From positions 16,887,325-16,951,324 of the forward strand of contig NC_051437.1 of NCBI RefSeq assembly GCF_001649575.2: DNA of 64,000 nt, given 5' to 3'. Made by a program: the position numbers and the translations under genes. This DNA comes from Kryptolebias marmoratus. Taxonomy: Eukaryota > Chordata > Actinopteri > Cyprinodontiformes > Rivulidae. Numbering within the stretch: position 1 is the first letter of the stretch; the number at the start of each line of letters is the position of its first letter. Shown here in pieces: positions 23,400-36,800 of the stretch. Under the pieces are notes generated by a model. The model saw only the letters and a list, made by a program, of their open reading frames with translations. It was not told where the DNA came from and made no database searches.

Positions 23400-25700
23400 T
23401 GTACAGTATGTCAAGCCGTGGCGTTTCTAACTATCACACACATTCCTGTATAATTAATATAAATTACCTGGCTGCTTTTTATGATGGTGCAACAGTAATT
23501 ACATGATGACAGCAAGTCACCGAGCTGCCGATTGTGCTGCAGGGCTGTCTCGATGAAAAGTGAGTGTCCAGACAGGCATCTTGGGTGGGATTCGGTTTTA
23601 ACCCGCTCTCCTCCCCGCTGTGCCCTCGCTGCGATTTCATCTAATTACATTTACTGCTTTTCAGCCATAGCCCTGTCCCTTTTAACCTTCATCCCCCATC
23701 CACGTTGACTAAAACCACACACCGAGACATAAGCTATCCTCATTATGCCAGAAAACTGGTGCAAGAACAGTAAACGGGTGAAGTAATGGAGTCCATTTAT
23801 AATAATTAGTTCCTCTTTCTTATTACTTTTTGTCCAGAGAAACACAAGCAGCAGCATCTGAGCCTTCACTCAGGCTATGTGCAGACAGAAAGAGCTAAAG
23901 AGTCAAGGACTTAAAGTCAAGATAAATAACAGTGTCACTGACCATACTTTTCTGTATTATATGAAAATATCAACCCGTATTTATTCATGCAGCCAAGCAG
24001 AAACACATGCACTGTTCTGTAATAACTGCTGACACTGACAGAGTGTTTTAAGCAGCCTTCCTATCAGCTAAGGAATGCATTTATTCTCCCACGTAACTGC
24101 AGCAGCTTCAATTTACATTTCTTACACAGTTATACACACGTAACTGATTAAAGGCCACATGTCAGAGAGCATCAGAACCGCAGATCACATTTTCAGCACA
24201 AATTTCTCACAATTTTAACACATTATTTGCCTGGAGATGGGGTATAATATATTAAATGGAGCAAATGAGGGGTGAAACGCTCTAATTTGCTCTCTGCTTT
24301 CCAGCACCACACCATAATGTGGGTGATTCTCTCGGCAAACTCCCCCAGGCTACAGACGTCTCTCTGCATCAAAATGATTCACTTTATCTTTTTTTTTTTT
24401 TTTTGTCATTTTGATGTCTTGAGCCAAATTATCTGGATATAGAGATCAGACAGTGAGGGGAGAGGGGAGGGGGTGGGGGGGGGACGCCAAGCCTCAGATA
24501 TTACAATCTGAGAGGAGGTTACAAGTAGCATAACTCCTTTTAACTCAGGTCATGTCTGAACATGACAGAAAGAGTAATTGCTTATTAAGGAATTCAAAAA
24601 TGGTAATCCAAAGTAATTAAAAAGCAAAACAAAAAAAAACAGACAATAAAATGAGAAGTCTGTTTAAATTCACATGCATCTTTCAGGATCATATATTTGT
24701 ATCTAACATGCTGGTTGTTTAACTCTCCTTTCATACAGGTTTTTTAAATGATGGGGTTATTTAAATTTCAGTATATTTCAATATATTTTGATATTTCCAT
24801 CCCAAATTCTTCATTTAAAAGATGTCTATATTTTGAGGTAAGTTGTATCTTTTAAACAAATTTGTTTATATGTACTTTTATTAATTTCATTAGGCACAAA
24901 TAAAAGAAAATGTATACTGCAAAAGCAAGCAAAGAGGATGTGCGGACCGGTACAGCGTGTGGTTAAATCTGGTTTTTGCAGAGCCAACATAAATCTCTGG
25001 TAAGAAAAAAAAAAATGAATTCAAGTGATCAGAATGGGAGCGTATGACAGCTGACAAAGAGAAGATAGGGCATTTATTATATTGTCACATACATCAAGCA
25101 TCAGTGGGATGTAGTGCCTATTCCTGAATCTATTCTTCTCTGAAGGATATCCTTCATTTATATTCTAATGTGTGCGAAGCAGCTGTGTGACAGTTGGGAC
25201 ACATGAAGCATGAGATCCATGATGCTCACAGAGGTCCTCATTTGAAACACATAAATGGAGTGTTTCTCGTTAAAACCTACTTTTATGCCACACAGGTCCG
25301 TATCTATCAGGTTTGGACTATAGCTACATAAACCATGTATAATCTCCTCCCCTCTGGAGAGAAAAGAATCAGTGTTGCACTTCCTCGATCTCACCAGGAG
25401 GTGGAGACCTTGCACTTGAGTGTCAGCCTCGATGAGGTCTTTGGGCTCAGAGGGCAAACGAGCCAGATTTAAAATGTCTAAACGTTTTAAAAGCTAGTTA
25501 GTTTAAAAAGAATTAAAAAAAAACATGCTGCTATCATACAAGACTGCAATTTTTCCAGGATTATTTCCCTATATTAAGATTACTGAAAAAAAATATATAG
25601 CAAAATGTTAAAGAATGGAAATGACATCACAGATGCTCAAATACTAGAGGTCAGGTTTTAGCAAACATGCTTAAACATTCCTCAATTACTGTAATACTGC
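23400..25700. other. Gene-free DNA between the CA repeat and the copz1 3' end
   Basis: I see no coding exon. The segment 23410-24360 is of balanced composition with TAAT-type cores and may be conserved; 24450-25000 is AT-rich with homopolymers; 25050-25470 is complex but unrecognised. Nothing here can be named. Confidence 0.3.
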
Positions 25701-25719
25701 ATGAAAATTCAAAGTGGCT

Positions 25720-25725
25720 TTTATT
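25720..25725 (-). terminator. copz1: copz1 poly(A) signal candidate
   Basis: TTTATT on the plus strand, that is AATAAA on the minus strand, about 430 nt beyond the copz1 stop. Further minus-strand candidates exist, so the 3' end is provisional. Confidence 0.45.
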
Positions 25726-26155
25726 TATTTTACAGTAATCAGGAGAAGACGACAGCATGCTGTTCAAAAGATTATACTTCTTGTTACTGGAGATACATGG
25801 AATGATGCGAGGTTGTGGTGGTGTTACACATCTATATATGCTCAGTTTGAACACAAATCCAGCTTCTTAAAAGAAAAAAAAAAATCATCAAAACAAAACA
25901 AGGCAATCCATTGGTGGAATGTACGTATTTTATCCTCATTTTGATCACACAATGCAAGACTGAGCAGATAAAAAAAATATATACGGAAAAATTAAAGTTT
26001 GTAAAGTAGAAGTCCTGAACTGTGACTGGATCAGTCATTGGTTCTTCGCACAGCATCGACAGAAGTGGAAGCTGGAGGAGGAGGAGGAGTTTTAGGGTCA
26101 GTGCCGTGTGGTCTGGTCTGAACAGTGGCTCACTGGTAAGCTGGCGCGGGGATGA

Positions 26156-29100
26156 CTATCGAAGAAGCGACCACTTGATCTGTTCTTTGGCAGACTGAAG
26201 AACCTGTGAAAAGAAACCGCTTTGTTCAGGCAGATCACTGTAGAAACTGTTTTATTACACTTAAATCACGCCTGCAGGTGAAGTTAAACCCCAACGAGAA
26301 TAATCAGTACTGCATAAAACTCTGGAGTCATCCTTCATTTCTATACCTTTAAGGAGTCATAGTTTCTTGATATTTTTAAAGCGGTCTTGGATCAATAGTT
26401 CAGGTTTTTTTTGTTTAACTTCGGCTGCTTTTCCCTTCATTTTCAGACCATTTCCAGATTTCTTTTTTAAACTCAAATGATGAACCAGTGCTGTGTTGAC
26501 ACATACCAGACAATTTGGCAAATAACCCAATTTAAATGGGCTCCTTTGGCACTTTGTTACTAACAGCCTGTCAAAGACATAATTTTCCCTGTTTCTTAAT
26601 AAAATATATATAAAAATACCAAGGATAGCTTTACAAAAACTAATGTTTATCACCAACAAGCGCTAGAAGCTGAAAACTTTCAATGATCAACTGTAGCATC
26701 GCTCAGGTTCTGAGTCAGGACCTGCTTCTTAAAGACATGATACTGTTTGTATGCTGTCGGCATCATTTTTAAACCCGATACGTCTTCTTTTCTCCTCCAC
26801 TTGTCCACTTTCCTCACTGTAAACCCACACTGTGCAATATTCTGTCACAGAATGATGACGGTGGATGATGAGACAGAATATTGGAAGACTTTCAGAAAGA
26901 TTGGAGCAGTATTGATCATCACATGAAAGCTGGATCCTTGGAAGCAAAGTACAACAATACTAGGTCTGTTTAACTTTTTTTTTTTTAACAGTACTGTGCC
27001 TCATACTGAGCTCACTCAAAAAGCAAGTGACACAAGACTTAAAGTAGAAATTACAAAAGTTACAATTAGTTCCTCAAATTCTCAACCAAAAAAAAAAGAC
27101 CAAGTCATATTAAGGAAGATAAATATGTGAGGCCTAATTAATCATCTTAATTCGCTGAGTGAAAGCCAAATCATAACCATAAAGCATGAACACTGGACAC
27201 ATTAATCATGGCCATGGAAGGAATGGCGTTAGGCACTTTCAGACCTCTTAAATGACAACATTAATCACGAGGAGCTCTCTCTCTCTCACACACACACACA
27301 CAGACCTTTGTAGAAACTGAAAGACAGAGACCACTTTTGGCTACCTACGCCCTCACCACCAAGTAATTAGTAATCACGCACATCATCGTGCATATAAAAG
27401 AGCCCAAAATTTGACAGCCCCGAGGCGAGTGACAAAGTAGAAGAGGAAAATGACGCAATAACAGTGCCATAGTATTTTTGGGTGCTAAAGAATTTTTTTT
27501 TTACAGTCAATAAACTAATGGATGTTTTACACTTTATAGTCGACAGATGATCAAGATGGAGATGCTTTACTCACCTGGGTGACTGTCTGCTCTGTCAAAG
27601 GTACATCATCACCCTACAAAAAAAAAAAGTCATATTCACAGCTCACACGATCATTATCAGACTTTAGGAATCTTTGTGAGAGGACAGATGACAGGAGCTT
27701 ACTCTGAGTGCCACTCGATGCACGACTTGCTGAGGGTCACTCTCCAAGATCACCCTGTTGGCGGCACAAAAGGTCCCGTAGACAATTAGCAAATAGGAGA
27801 AAAAAAAAAAAGCTGCCATAACATTCTGGCATTTTTAGCAAGAGATAAGTCAGCGTGAGAAGGCTCCTGGTGCTGACAACTCCGACTTACCCTCCGTCCA
27901 CAATCTCATCCACAGCCAGGAAGAGTCCCTCCATGTTCTCCAACAAGGCTCTCCTCTCAACATTTTTCCTGCAAAAGCAAAATACAAAAAAATGCCAACT
28001 ACAATCTCAAAAACACTCTTGTAAATGTCAGGATTTTATTTTATTTTTTGGCTGCCCAAACATACCTCAACATCTGACTGAGGGAATCAAAAAGGCAGTT
28101 CAGAACAGCCATAAGCATAAGCTGTGAAACAAAAAAAAAACAACACAACAAACATTCTTTAAAATCACTAATATCCAACATTTTCTTCAGAACTTGAGAC
28201 TCGGCTTTGTTTCTGTTTTTAAAAATTAGTCTAATCTGAGTTTAAAATGACAATTGTTGTGGTCTGTATTTTTATAAAGGACAGAATTAGTAGATTATTC
28301 ATCCTTTGTTACACCTTAAAAGGAAAACTTCAGTTTGTGAAGCTGATATGACCTCTGAGGTGTGGGTGTGCCAAACTGTTACAACAGCAACAAATTACAA
28401 AATTACTGTATCCTAGTATTTGCTTGACTATGAGGCCAAATCCTAAACTAAATCTTGAGAATTCTGATATTATTATTATGAAACCATTATGATGACAAGC
28501 AATGAATTAATAAGTGAACCAATAAACAGTAGACTGCAGGAGCTAAAGAACTAACAATGTAAGACTTAAGGGACACAAATGGAACTAAGTTTTCACCATT
28601 TCAGAATAAAAAGCAGAAAATATTCATGCTCAGAATTAGCCGTTTTCTCTGCTACACTTCAAACTGTCACACCTGTTCCTCTAGAACGGAGAACTGCAGA
28701 CCCCGTTGATGTATGATTCTGCACTTTCTGTTTGAGAGACTCTGCTCATCTTTAACCACTTCTGTTTCAACTTTTACTTCTTAATGGTTCACTGCAGAAT
28801 CTTAAAATGGCCTTTCAGTCACTTACCTCATTTTCATGCGAACTTCCAATCACATAAAAGAAGAGATCTATATTGCTCTTGTAGACGACTGTCAGGCCTT
28901 CCAGTAATGCTATCTCGCCTAAAATGATGTTCCAAAAACAGAAAGAAACAAGCCAAAACAAAACCCACTTTGGTTAGACAATTGGTTTTATATAAACTGA
29001 GCCAGATTAATATGTTGATCATTGCTTACTGTCTGTCCTGTGCGTTTTGTTGAATATATTCTTCTCAAACGCCTTCTGCTCCTTCACTGTGGGGTACGTT

Positions 29101-30687
29101 TCGTCGTAATACTGTTGATGCATTAAAACAGTTGACATTCTGAAATCTAAAACTATAAATGTGAATTTTAGCCAAGGAAAAAGATAAAGAGATGTCTAAT
29201 TTTCTTGAAAACAGGAGACAGAGTTAAGTCACTGTCTTACTACGTTCTGACTTCCCCAGCAGTCCTGCGGCATGAAGTCAATTTGTTCTGACTGTAAGTC
29301 TATTTCAAACTGGATGTAAAAGGAATTTCATTAATTAGTAAGACTTCTTTTTTTAAATATGACTGTTTAAAACTATAACATTTAGTCAAAAGGAATGGTC
29401 AATTTACGCTGAACACTAGTTAGTCATTAAATACAAATAGCACATTTTAGTAATTACTAAATTTGCACTTTGTAACAAATGTACTTAAGGCTGATTACCT
29501 TTCAAATCTAATTAATGTATTTTAATGTTAACATGGCACATTAAAAAAAAAAAACATTGTGCTTTTCCTTTTCAACATCATAAAACATTTTTTTTTTTAA
29601 ATCAGCTCACCGCAAAAACCTGTAGATGTTCTGGGTGCTTTCTGCAGACTCATTTATTTTTTATTCCAGAATCATATTAAAGAAGTTTGCATGTGTTACT
29701 AAAGACAAATCCATGCTATTTTTATCTAATCCTCAATTTTGAACATAAAACACTAATTTGAAAAATGCCTATCATCAATAATAGTGTATTTAAACCTATT
29801 AAATTATACAAAAAGAAAACATTGGTATTTGTTATAATGTATTTTGCTGCCAAGATGTAATAATGTCAATAAGACATTGAAAATTGTAACTTTAAAGCCC
29901 ATATATTTGGTATTAAAGGAACAAGTTAACCAGTGTTTAAGGTAAGTCTGTGTTTATGGTGGTATCAGCTCATTAATTTTAGTTTGATAATTATTTGCAT
30001 GCTTTTACCAAGATAATATATTATGATTACCATAAATAACATCTAAATCTAGTTAGTATTTAATGAAGAGGATCTGTTATTTATTTTTCAGGATTTTGAA
30101 TGGAGGTTATGGCTGATTATATATAACATATGTATAAAACTCTTACCTTAGCATAAAGCCTGTCTCCATCGTTGTCCAAAATCAGAACAGCTTTGACAGT
30201 GTATAAGGAGGGTTCCTGTACAGACAACAATAGTATGTGCATTATATGTAACAATCAATTTAATAAGTCATAAAGATATGTCGAAACAAGAAAAAAACTT
30301 GTGAGCTAATAAAATTAAACTCTTGACAGGCAGGGAGTGTTGTAGGCCCTGAGATGAGTGAATGAGGGCGAAAAAACCTGCTCCAATCCCGGTTATAACA
30401 AAAGAACAAAAAACTGGAAAGCGAATGTGAAAACTTTCGTCAGGTAGTAAGGAAGTCATGACACTTCCACATCAGCAGCAAACACAGACGCGGAGACTTC
30501 ACCGATGCTAACTTGTTAGCCAGCACCTAGTTAGCTTCAGCTACCCCGACAGCGAAGAAAAATAACCATATTTCGCTGGGTTTGTTCAAGTAAATCTTGA
30601 GATATAATTAGAATAACTCCCCTTTAGCGACGTTATACTGTCACGAATAGATAATTAGGATAGTATTACCAGAATAGGAGAATCCAT
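26156..30687 (-). CDS. copz1: Coatomer subunit zeta-1
   Basis: Small subunit of the COPI coat that works on Golgi-to-ER and intra-Golgi vesicles, pairing with gamma-COP in the adaptor-like F-subcomplex. Coding exons on the minus strand: 30687-30670, 30215-30147, 29111-29030, 28918-28827, 28121-28066, 27968-27891, 27754-27703, 27613-27575, 26203-26156. They give 177 aa, the same length as human COPZ1. Matching blocks include [96 protein letters not shown] and the C-terminal [11 protein letters not shown]. One longin-like fold fills the protein. An additional in-frame exon at 29309-29241 could raise it to 200 aa. Exon 1 encodes only six residues. Confidence 0.96.
27100..27465. other. Homeodomain-site-rich block in the last copz1 intron
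   Basis: Within the 1.37 kb intron before the final copz1 exon, this block carries at least seven ATTA/TAAT cores (near 27137, 27142, 27150, 27203, 27262, 27365 and 27371) in otherwise balanced sequence, and a TATAAAA near 27394. It could be an intronic enhancer or conserved element; no coding or RNA gene is recognisable. Confidence 0.3.
29241..29309 (-). other. copz1: Candidate in-frame 69-nt cassette exon of copz1
   Basis: On the minus strand a good acceptor (pyrimidine-rich, ending CATCCAG) precedes an open 23-codon stretch. It starts FEIDLQSEQ and ends CWGSQNV, and is followed by GTAAGA. Inclusion keeps the copz1 frame between LYAK and YYDETYP and adds 23 residues in the region where the longin fold leaves its second strand. 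The human 177-aa form lacks it. It could be an alternative or teleost-specific exon, or a chance open stretch with splice-like ends; three coincidences (length multiple of three, no stop, both sites good) favour a real exon. Confidence 0.55.
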
Positions 30688-30850
30688 CTTCTAGCTCGTT
30701 CGCAAACCAGCTACCCGGCTAACACCAGCCTACAGTCAATGAGACTCTTTCCAATTGGCTGACGCAGCGCCTGACGTCATACGTAAAGAGCAAAGACCAC
30801 CTCACGCAGGTCGTTCAGGAGCAAAGCGTTTGGTGTTTGAAAGGCGTATG
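30688..30850 (-). promoter_or_regulatory. copz1: copz1 promoter region
   Basis: Just upstream of the copz1 start codon lie a CCAATTGG element (30751-30758, a CCAAT box on both strands) and a perfect cAMP-response element TGACGTCA (30772-30779). No TATA box is seen. The spacing (about 65-95 bp from the ATG) suits a short 5'UTR housekeeping promoter. Confidence 0.6.
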
Positions 30851-30899
30851 AAATAGCGTAAATGGCTGGTATTGTTCTTGTTGAAAGAGTTGAAATAAG

Positions 30900-33800
30900 T
30901 TTAAATGTATGAGTTTATATGCCTCTAATTTCAATAGGTTTGTCTGAGGAATAAACCAACTTGTTATTTATTCAGAAAAGTAACAACTGAATATCTCTAA
31001 CCTCCATTTTCCCCTAAGTGTTAATTCTAAAATCTCTAAATAAAATCTACCCCTCCAGTGACAAAAAGATGTAACTCTGACTGCAGTACTTTTACCATAT
31101 GTGATTCTAACTCTGAAACACTGGAACATCTTTGCTTTTATTGTCAACAGTGTTTTTTAGGGAGGTTTTATGGTAACAACTATTCAATTTCTGTAAAAAT
31201 TAACATTGTAAGAGTTGGCCTTCAATTGAGAGTTTTGCATGTTCTGGAGAATTTTCTTTCATACACAAATGTATTTTTTAAACTATCCCTGTCTCAGCAA
31301 AATTATACGTTAAAAAGTCCCTAACCAAAGTAACACTACAAACTCAACTGAATAACAGTTTCTTTAGAGAATAATTGCTTATATTTTCTCATTTTTACTT
31401 TTTTGTGTGTTATTCTAAATGCTGTATTGTTGCTCAGTTGTAAACCAAACATATATGCTTTTTTCCTGTGTTTTATGCCTAAATTAGAATGTAAAACATG
31501 CAATTAAAAACATAAGAAGGTTATGGCATCATGGAAGATTGCAAGATTTATGTGCTGCACTATTTACAAAGAATTTAACATTTCAGATATCAAATTTGAT
31601 TTTTGAAATTGTCCTTTTCAATAGTTAAAATGTTCTCCACAAACTGTCGTTGTGGGATGTCGACTGTTAACACAAACTTATTCCCAGGCAGGGCACTCCT
31701 TTTTCATTTTTTAAAAATTCAATCATAACTCCCCTTTATCAATGCCTTTAAATATCTTTAAGAACATGGGCAAATGAAAAACTTAAATGTAAATTTCTTC
31801 AGCTTGTTAGTTAAAGTTCTGTGACACACAATGTTTTGAGGACATCAAACCAGAAATCACTCCATTTACAGGCCGTTTTGGTCGTGCTCATCAGAATCTT
31901 TTTTTCAGGATCCTCCCACATTTAACCACCTCCAATTATCTTACTTCCCACTTCTGGGAAACATTTGGAAAAGCAGACTGGTGGGGATTTCCCTCTATCT
32001 CAGTCCACGAATTACTTCACTGCTGGGCCTTACCGTTAGATACTTTTGGTCTTGAGTTTCAAATAATGCTGGAAGGAAAATACTAAAATTATTTATCTGT
32101 AGAGGAAGTATAACGAGGAGACACAAACCTATTCAACACACATTTAAAACCGGAGTGCAGTAGAACCATGAAATGTTGCAATAGTACTCTATGTTTACAC
32201 AATTCAGCCGCTACGATTTCAAAATTGCCTTTTCAGGGGAGGAAACGGCATGTTGCCCTAAACTCGCTCAAGTTTAAAACATCCTCAGATGTCATATCAT
32301 CTCATCTTCCAAATATAAATTTGAGTTACAGGGATAACGATGACTCATGGAGTGGATGATGAGTTTAACAATGAATCAACAAACATTAATGATGATTTAC
32401 TTTGCTGGATGCTGCATGAAAAATTATAATCATACAAAGACACGGTCATTTAGGATGATATTTATGTAACGAGGTTTTACAGTACACTCGCCCAATTCAA
32501 AAACTTCAGATTTTCAAAGCGGGATGTGAGAAAACTGTTCAAGTTGTTAAAATGTGAAACGTTTTTTTATAGTGCTCTTGTTTGCATTCATTTAACATGT
32601 ACTACATATTTTAATTAACAACCTTAACTGAAGTTAAGTGTCAAAATATGAGCTGTTCCCCTGTCCGCAGCTTATGGCAGCAGCAACCACAACAGTTACC
32701 AGTTCCCTTCCTTAGAACCAAGAGCTCTTTTTATCAGCATTAAGCAGAGCTTCCGCCAACCAACATCCTCCTTTCCTTACCTTCCCTCTCTGTGTCTGTA
32801 TTACCAAGCAGCCTTCGTGCGCCATGAGCACATGGGCCACACATACAGTATGTACACACACCACCGCCAAACATTCTCAGATAACAAAAAAAACACTATT
32901 GTGTTTATGCGTCATTATAACATGAAAGCTTTCCTCCGAATGCAATGTTCATTATTTCAATGTCTGTTATAAAAGCGAAACCCGAATGGCCAAATGTAAG
33001 ACATCAAAACATAATCCAGCTATGCAATCTACAGTTGCAAAACTTTATCATAATCTGAACATCTTGAGATAAGCGCAGGTCCTATTGAGACATTCGTTAG
33101 AATGATGCTGCATGTTCAGGTTCCTCATTTTCTTACCTCCAGGTCAATGTAACGTGTGACCATCATGACAGACTCTGTGTGGTGTTTGAAGAAACAATGG
33201 AAATACAATTCATGAATTAAATTTAAGTCTCTGCTTGATCATCTGTGATCTTACATTCATAAAGTTGGTGTAAAACAATAGCTGCCGAATATCTTATTAT
33301 TTTTATTTCTATTCTGTTTTTGAAATGTTTTCATGTGATCAATATTCTGATTGCAAAACTGAGTCAACTGAGTCTTTACCTTTTTTATTTCAAATTCAGA
33401 TATGGCTGCTATTTGATTAAAAATTAGCTATCCTTTTTATTCCCTTCCAAGAAGCAGACTCCAAAATAAAATTAAAAAAAATCCCTTTATGACACCACAA
33501 CCCTCTGAACAGGCTCATTCTGTTTGGTAGTGGAAGGTTTTTTTCACTCGTGTCTGATAAAAAAAAAAAAAAAATTCTGAATACTAAAACCTAATTTACC
33601 ACAATCTGTCAATCTTTAAAGAACATATTAGTGTCCCATCACACATGACGTAGAAAAGCATTGTTTTAGCAATCAGATTTAACACTAACTTGTATGAAAG
33701 TATGGGGTCATTAGGAGAATTTAAGCCTGAGTGAGTCAACTGTGGGCAGTTACTGACCAACATGTTTGCTCAGTTTTTGATGTAAGGCAGTTTGTAGCCC

Positions 33801-36800
33801 TGAGGTGCACGAGAAGTAAACTCTGGCAGGCCTGTGAGCTTCAGGCAGGCTGGAAAAGCGGAGATGTTAAAGACTAATTGAAGCAAACAAACACAAACTG
33901 GGAATGTGGGCGTTGACCTGGGAACTGTGTCCAGATTTGAAACCACTGTGGTTGCAGTAATAACAGGGTGCTCTTTGGCATGTTGTGGCATTGGTTGAGT
34001 CAGGGGCTGGGTGCTAGGAACTCAAGTCGGGAAGTCCCTTTTTTGATTCCTGGTAGACGTTCACCTTTCTTGACATAGTCAGCCACCTACTTTTTCCATG
34101 TGAAAACAATGACAGTAAAAGCATTGTGATTTGTGTCTCCGTTATATTACTGTACCGTTTTGATTACTTTAAATCTACCATGCCTTCCTGAAAGTAACAA
34201 CTGTACTAGATTTTTATTTCAATCTGGTTAATATTTAACACAAAACATGTCTTTATCTTTACACTTTCTGTGTTTATGAATCTCTTACATGCCAATGTAA
34301 GCATCCACAAATACCTGAAATTAAAAGGATCGCTCAGATCTTTTAAAGTGGGGTTCAGTGGGAAGGTTGTGAACAATTAATATCTAACCTGTTTTAGATA
34401 GCTCTTTGAATGACCCCAGTGAGAAGAAATAGACCAGACTGATGAGCTAATAGTTAGTCTGAGGGGTGCTAAGACCAAAGTATTTTGTAGTTGTCCTAAA
34501 ACAACTTGTAAAGATTCATGAAAATACTATTTTATAAATGTTCACATTACCATTAGTTTCACATTGCATGACTATTTTGGCAGAAATATCATGATGTGTC
34601 TACCAGAAGTGCTACAAGCTACACCAGACGTATTACAGCTAGCTAACTGCCCTTACAAAAAAAAAAAAAAAACTACGTAATTTTACATAAATAACACTGG
34701 GATGAAAAGTTGCAATGCAGTGAACTAACTTAATACAATGTTTCAGCTATTGGAGCTGCAGAAGCTGAATAGGAAATGCATCTTTCTAAGCCATGCCATT
34801 TATTATAATAAACAATTTCTTTAAAAGCAAACTTTTTTTGTATTTTACAATATATGCATTGTGGGTTCAAAGGTGTTAAATGTTTAATTTGCTCTAAATG
34901 GTGTTCCAAAAATCTCATTATTGCCGCAAGAGAAGCTGTCGCTAATATCTTTCATTCTGCAAATCAAAAATACATTATGTATTTTATAAAGTAATTAATA
35001 ACCATAGTCTTTTTTTAGACATTTATGGCACAGCAAACCAGTTTAACAAATCACACAGCCTTTGGGAGGTAACTTTTCACAGTGTTTCAGTTTGAGGCAA
35101 CGAGGGGGATTTTTATGTGGGGGATTTTAATGGTCACTTGCTATGTAAGACACGCTCCCCTTCATTCTTCCCCCTGCTCCTCTATCTCACTTTGGTGGTT
35201 GCTCTGCCAGATACAGGAACAATGTAGTCTTTCTTACCTGTTGGAGGGTGTACATTCCAACTCTGCTAAACCACGTCTCAATCCTGCCTCCAAAGCCTCC
35301 AGCAGGGCCCTCACTGCAAAGCTGGCTCTGACTCCAGGTGCTCCACATCACACTCCTCATACCTTTTTGTTTGGACGATTTGAAAGGACAATGTTTGGCT
35401 TGGAAAAACCTGACCATGTGGCTGCTGGTTTAGACATTTATTTTGTTGTTGTTCTTTGTTTGTTTGTTGTTTTTTAGATGTATGTTTCAGAATCAAGAGT
35501 CAAAATTGCCTTTTTCTTTTTTTTTAAGGATCTGTACACATCGACCTTTACCATGGACTGACAGGATGATTGCTGTGGTTTATGCCAGACTGTTGGTTTG
35601 TGGTTTGTCGTGAGGGCAAAAGGGAAATTTGGAGGTTGGGGGTGCAAGTTTGCTATTAAGGATACAAGAGTGCAAAGAAGAAACAAACAAAAAAAAAAGT
35701 TGGTGTGGGTGCTTTACAGGAAGGTTACGTTTGTCTGCACAGAGCCATCCCATTTATTCTGGTGGCTGAATGTTGTGTCTTACAGTGAGAGACCTGCAGC
35801 TGAATAAGAGACACATCAGGAGGCTTCATGTGTTACACCTCTTGTGATCTGTGAACAGCTTTGAGTATTTTTTATTGTTTTGCTCACTTCCAGGACTGTG
35901 CTTCACATCTATTTTTTTTTAATTCATTTTTTTGCTTTTCCTCACCACCTCTTGAAGATGATGAATATGTTACTCAGGTAGGTTTTTTAACAAATATTTT
36001 TCAACTGTTTTATGATATCTTGCGCTTTAATTAAAAGTTACATTGTGAGGTTTCTTCTTGAAAACTTCATTGTAGTAATTTTTACTAAAAGAAGTGGTTT
36101 AACAACTCTAAATAAAACATATACTGATTAACAATGAGATTTGACTTAAAACTTTTATAAGGCGTATGGAAAATACTTCAAACAAAACATTGGCTGCTAA
36201 TCTTTAAAAATCAATTAATTTAAATATCTTCTGTTTTAGGGAATCAACAAAATCAAAAATAAGTAGGATCTAATCCTGGTAAATGGCCCCATTGTGACCG
36301 GTCCCATGGAAGTGATGAACCATAATCCAACATTTTTTTGTGTTTCAAAACTAAATGCTTGTTTGTAGTTTTTTTAAATTTCATTAGATTAATTGATGAT
36401 TGATGGTGACGTGCAGTCAACTCAGGGCCGAGTTTTAACTTCTGTTTATCTCTTTAGAGGCTAGTAGGTTAAAGTAATTTGGCAAATTAAGCCACAAATC
36501 ATTAAACTCTTTAAAAAAATACTAAAAGTTACACATTTGATCAGAAATAAGCATAGTCATATAAAGCTAAACTGCCCAGTTTTAAAGGATTAGCGGACAA
36601 AGCAGATGTCCTGTTAAGCAATAAACCAAATTTAAAAAATATATAATAATAAAATAAAATAGAAAATAAAATCAGATTTTCACATTTTTATTCTACACTA
36701 AGCCCAGGCCTCCTCAAAAGGTATCACTCTGAAAATTTAACCTGTCTCTCATCCTGAAAGCCAAGAAGAAAACCACCTGTAACCTTTTAATTTTAAAATA

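Noticed and set aside
23121..23430. Reading frames through the CT/CA repeat
   Set aside because: Both strands are simple dinucleotide translations (alternating Thr-His, Cys-Val, Ser-Leu, Arg-Glu) and do not encode a protein.
30216..30669. Search for a miR-148b hairpin in copz1 intron 1, where I recall it in human
   Set aside because: No TCAGTGCATCACAG-type seed or its complement was seen in this intron or the other copz1 introns, so no microRNA is called.
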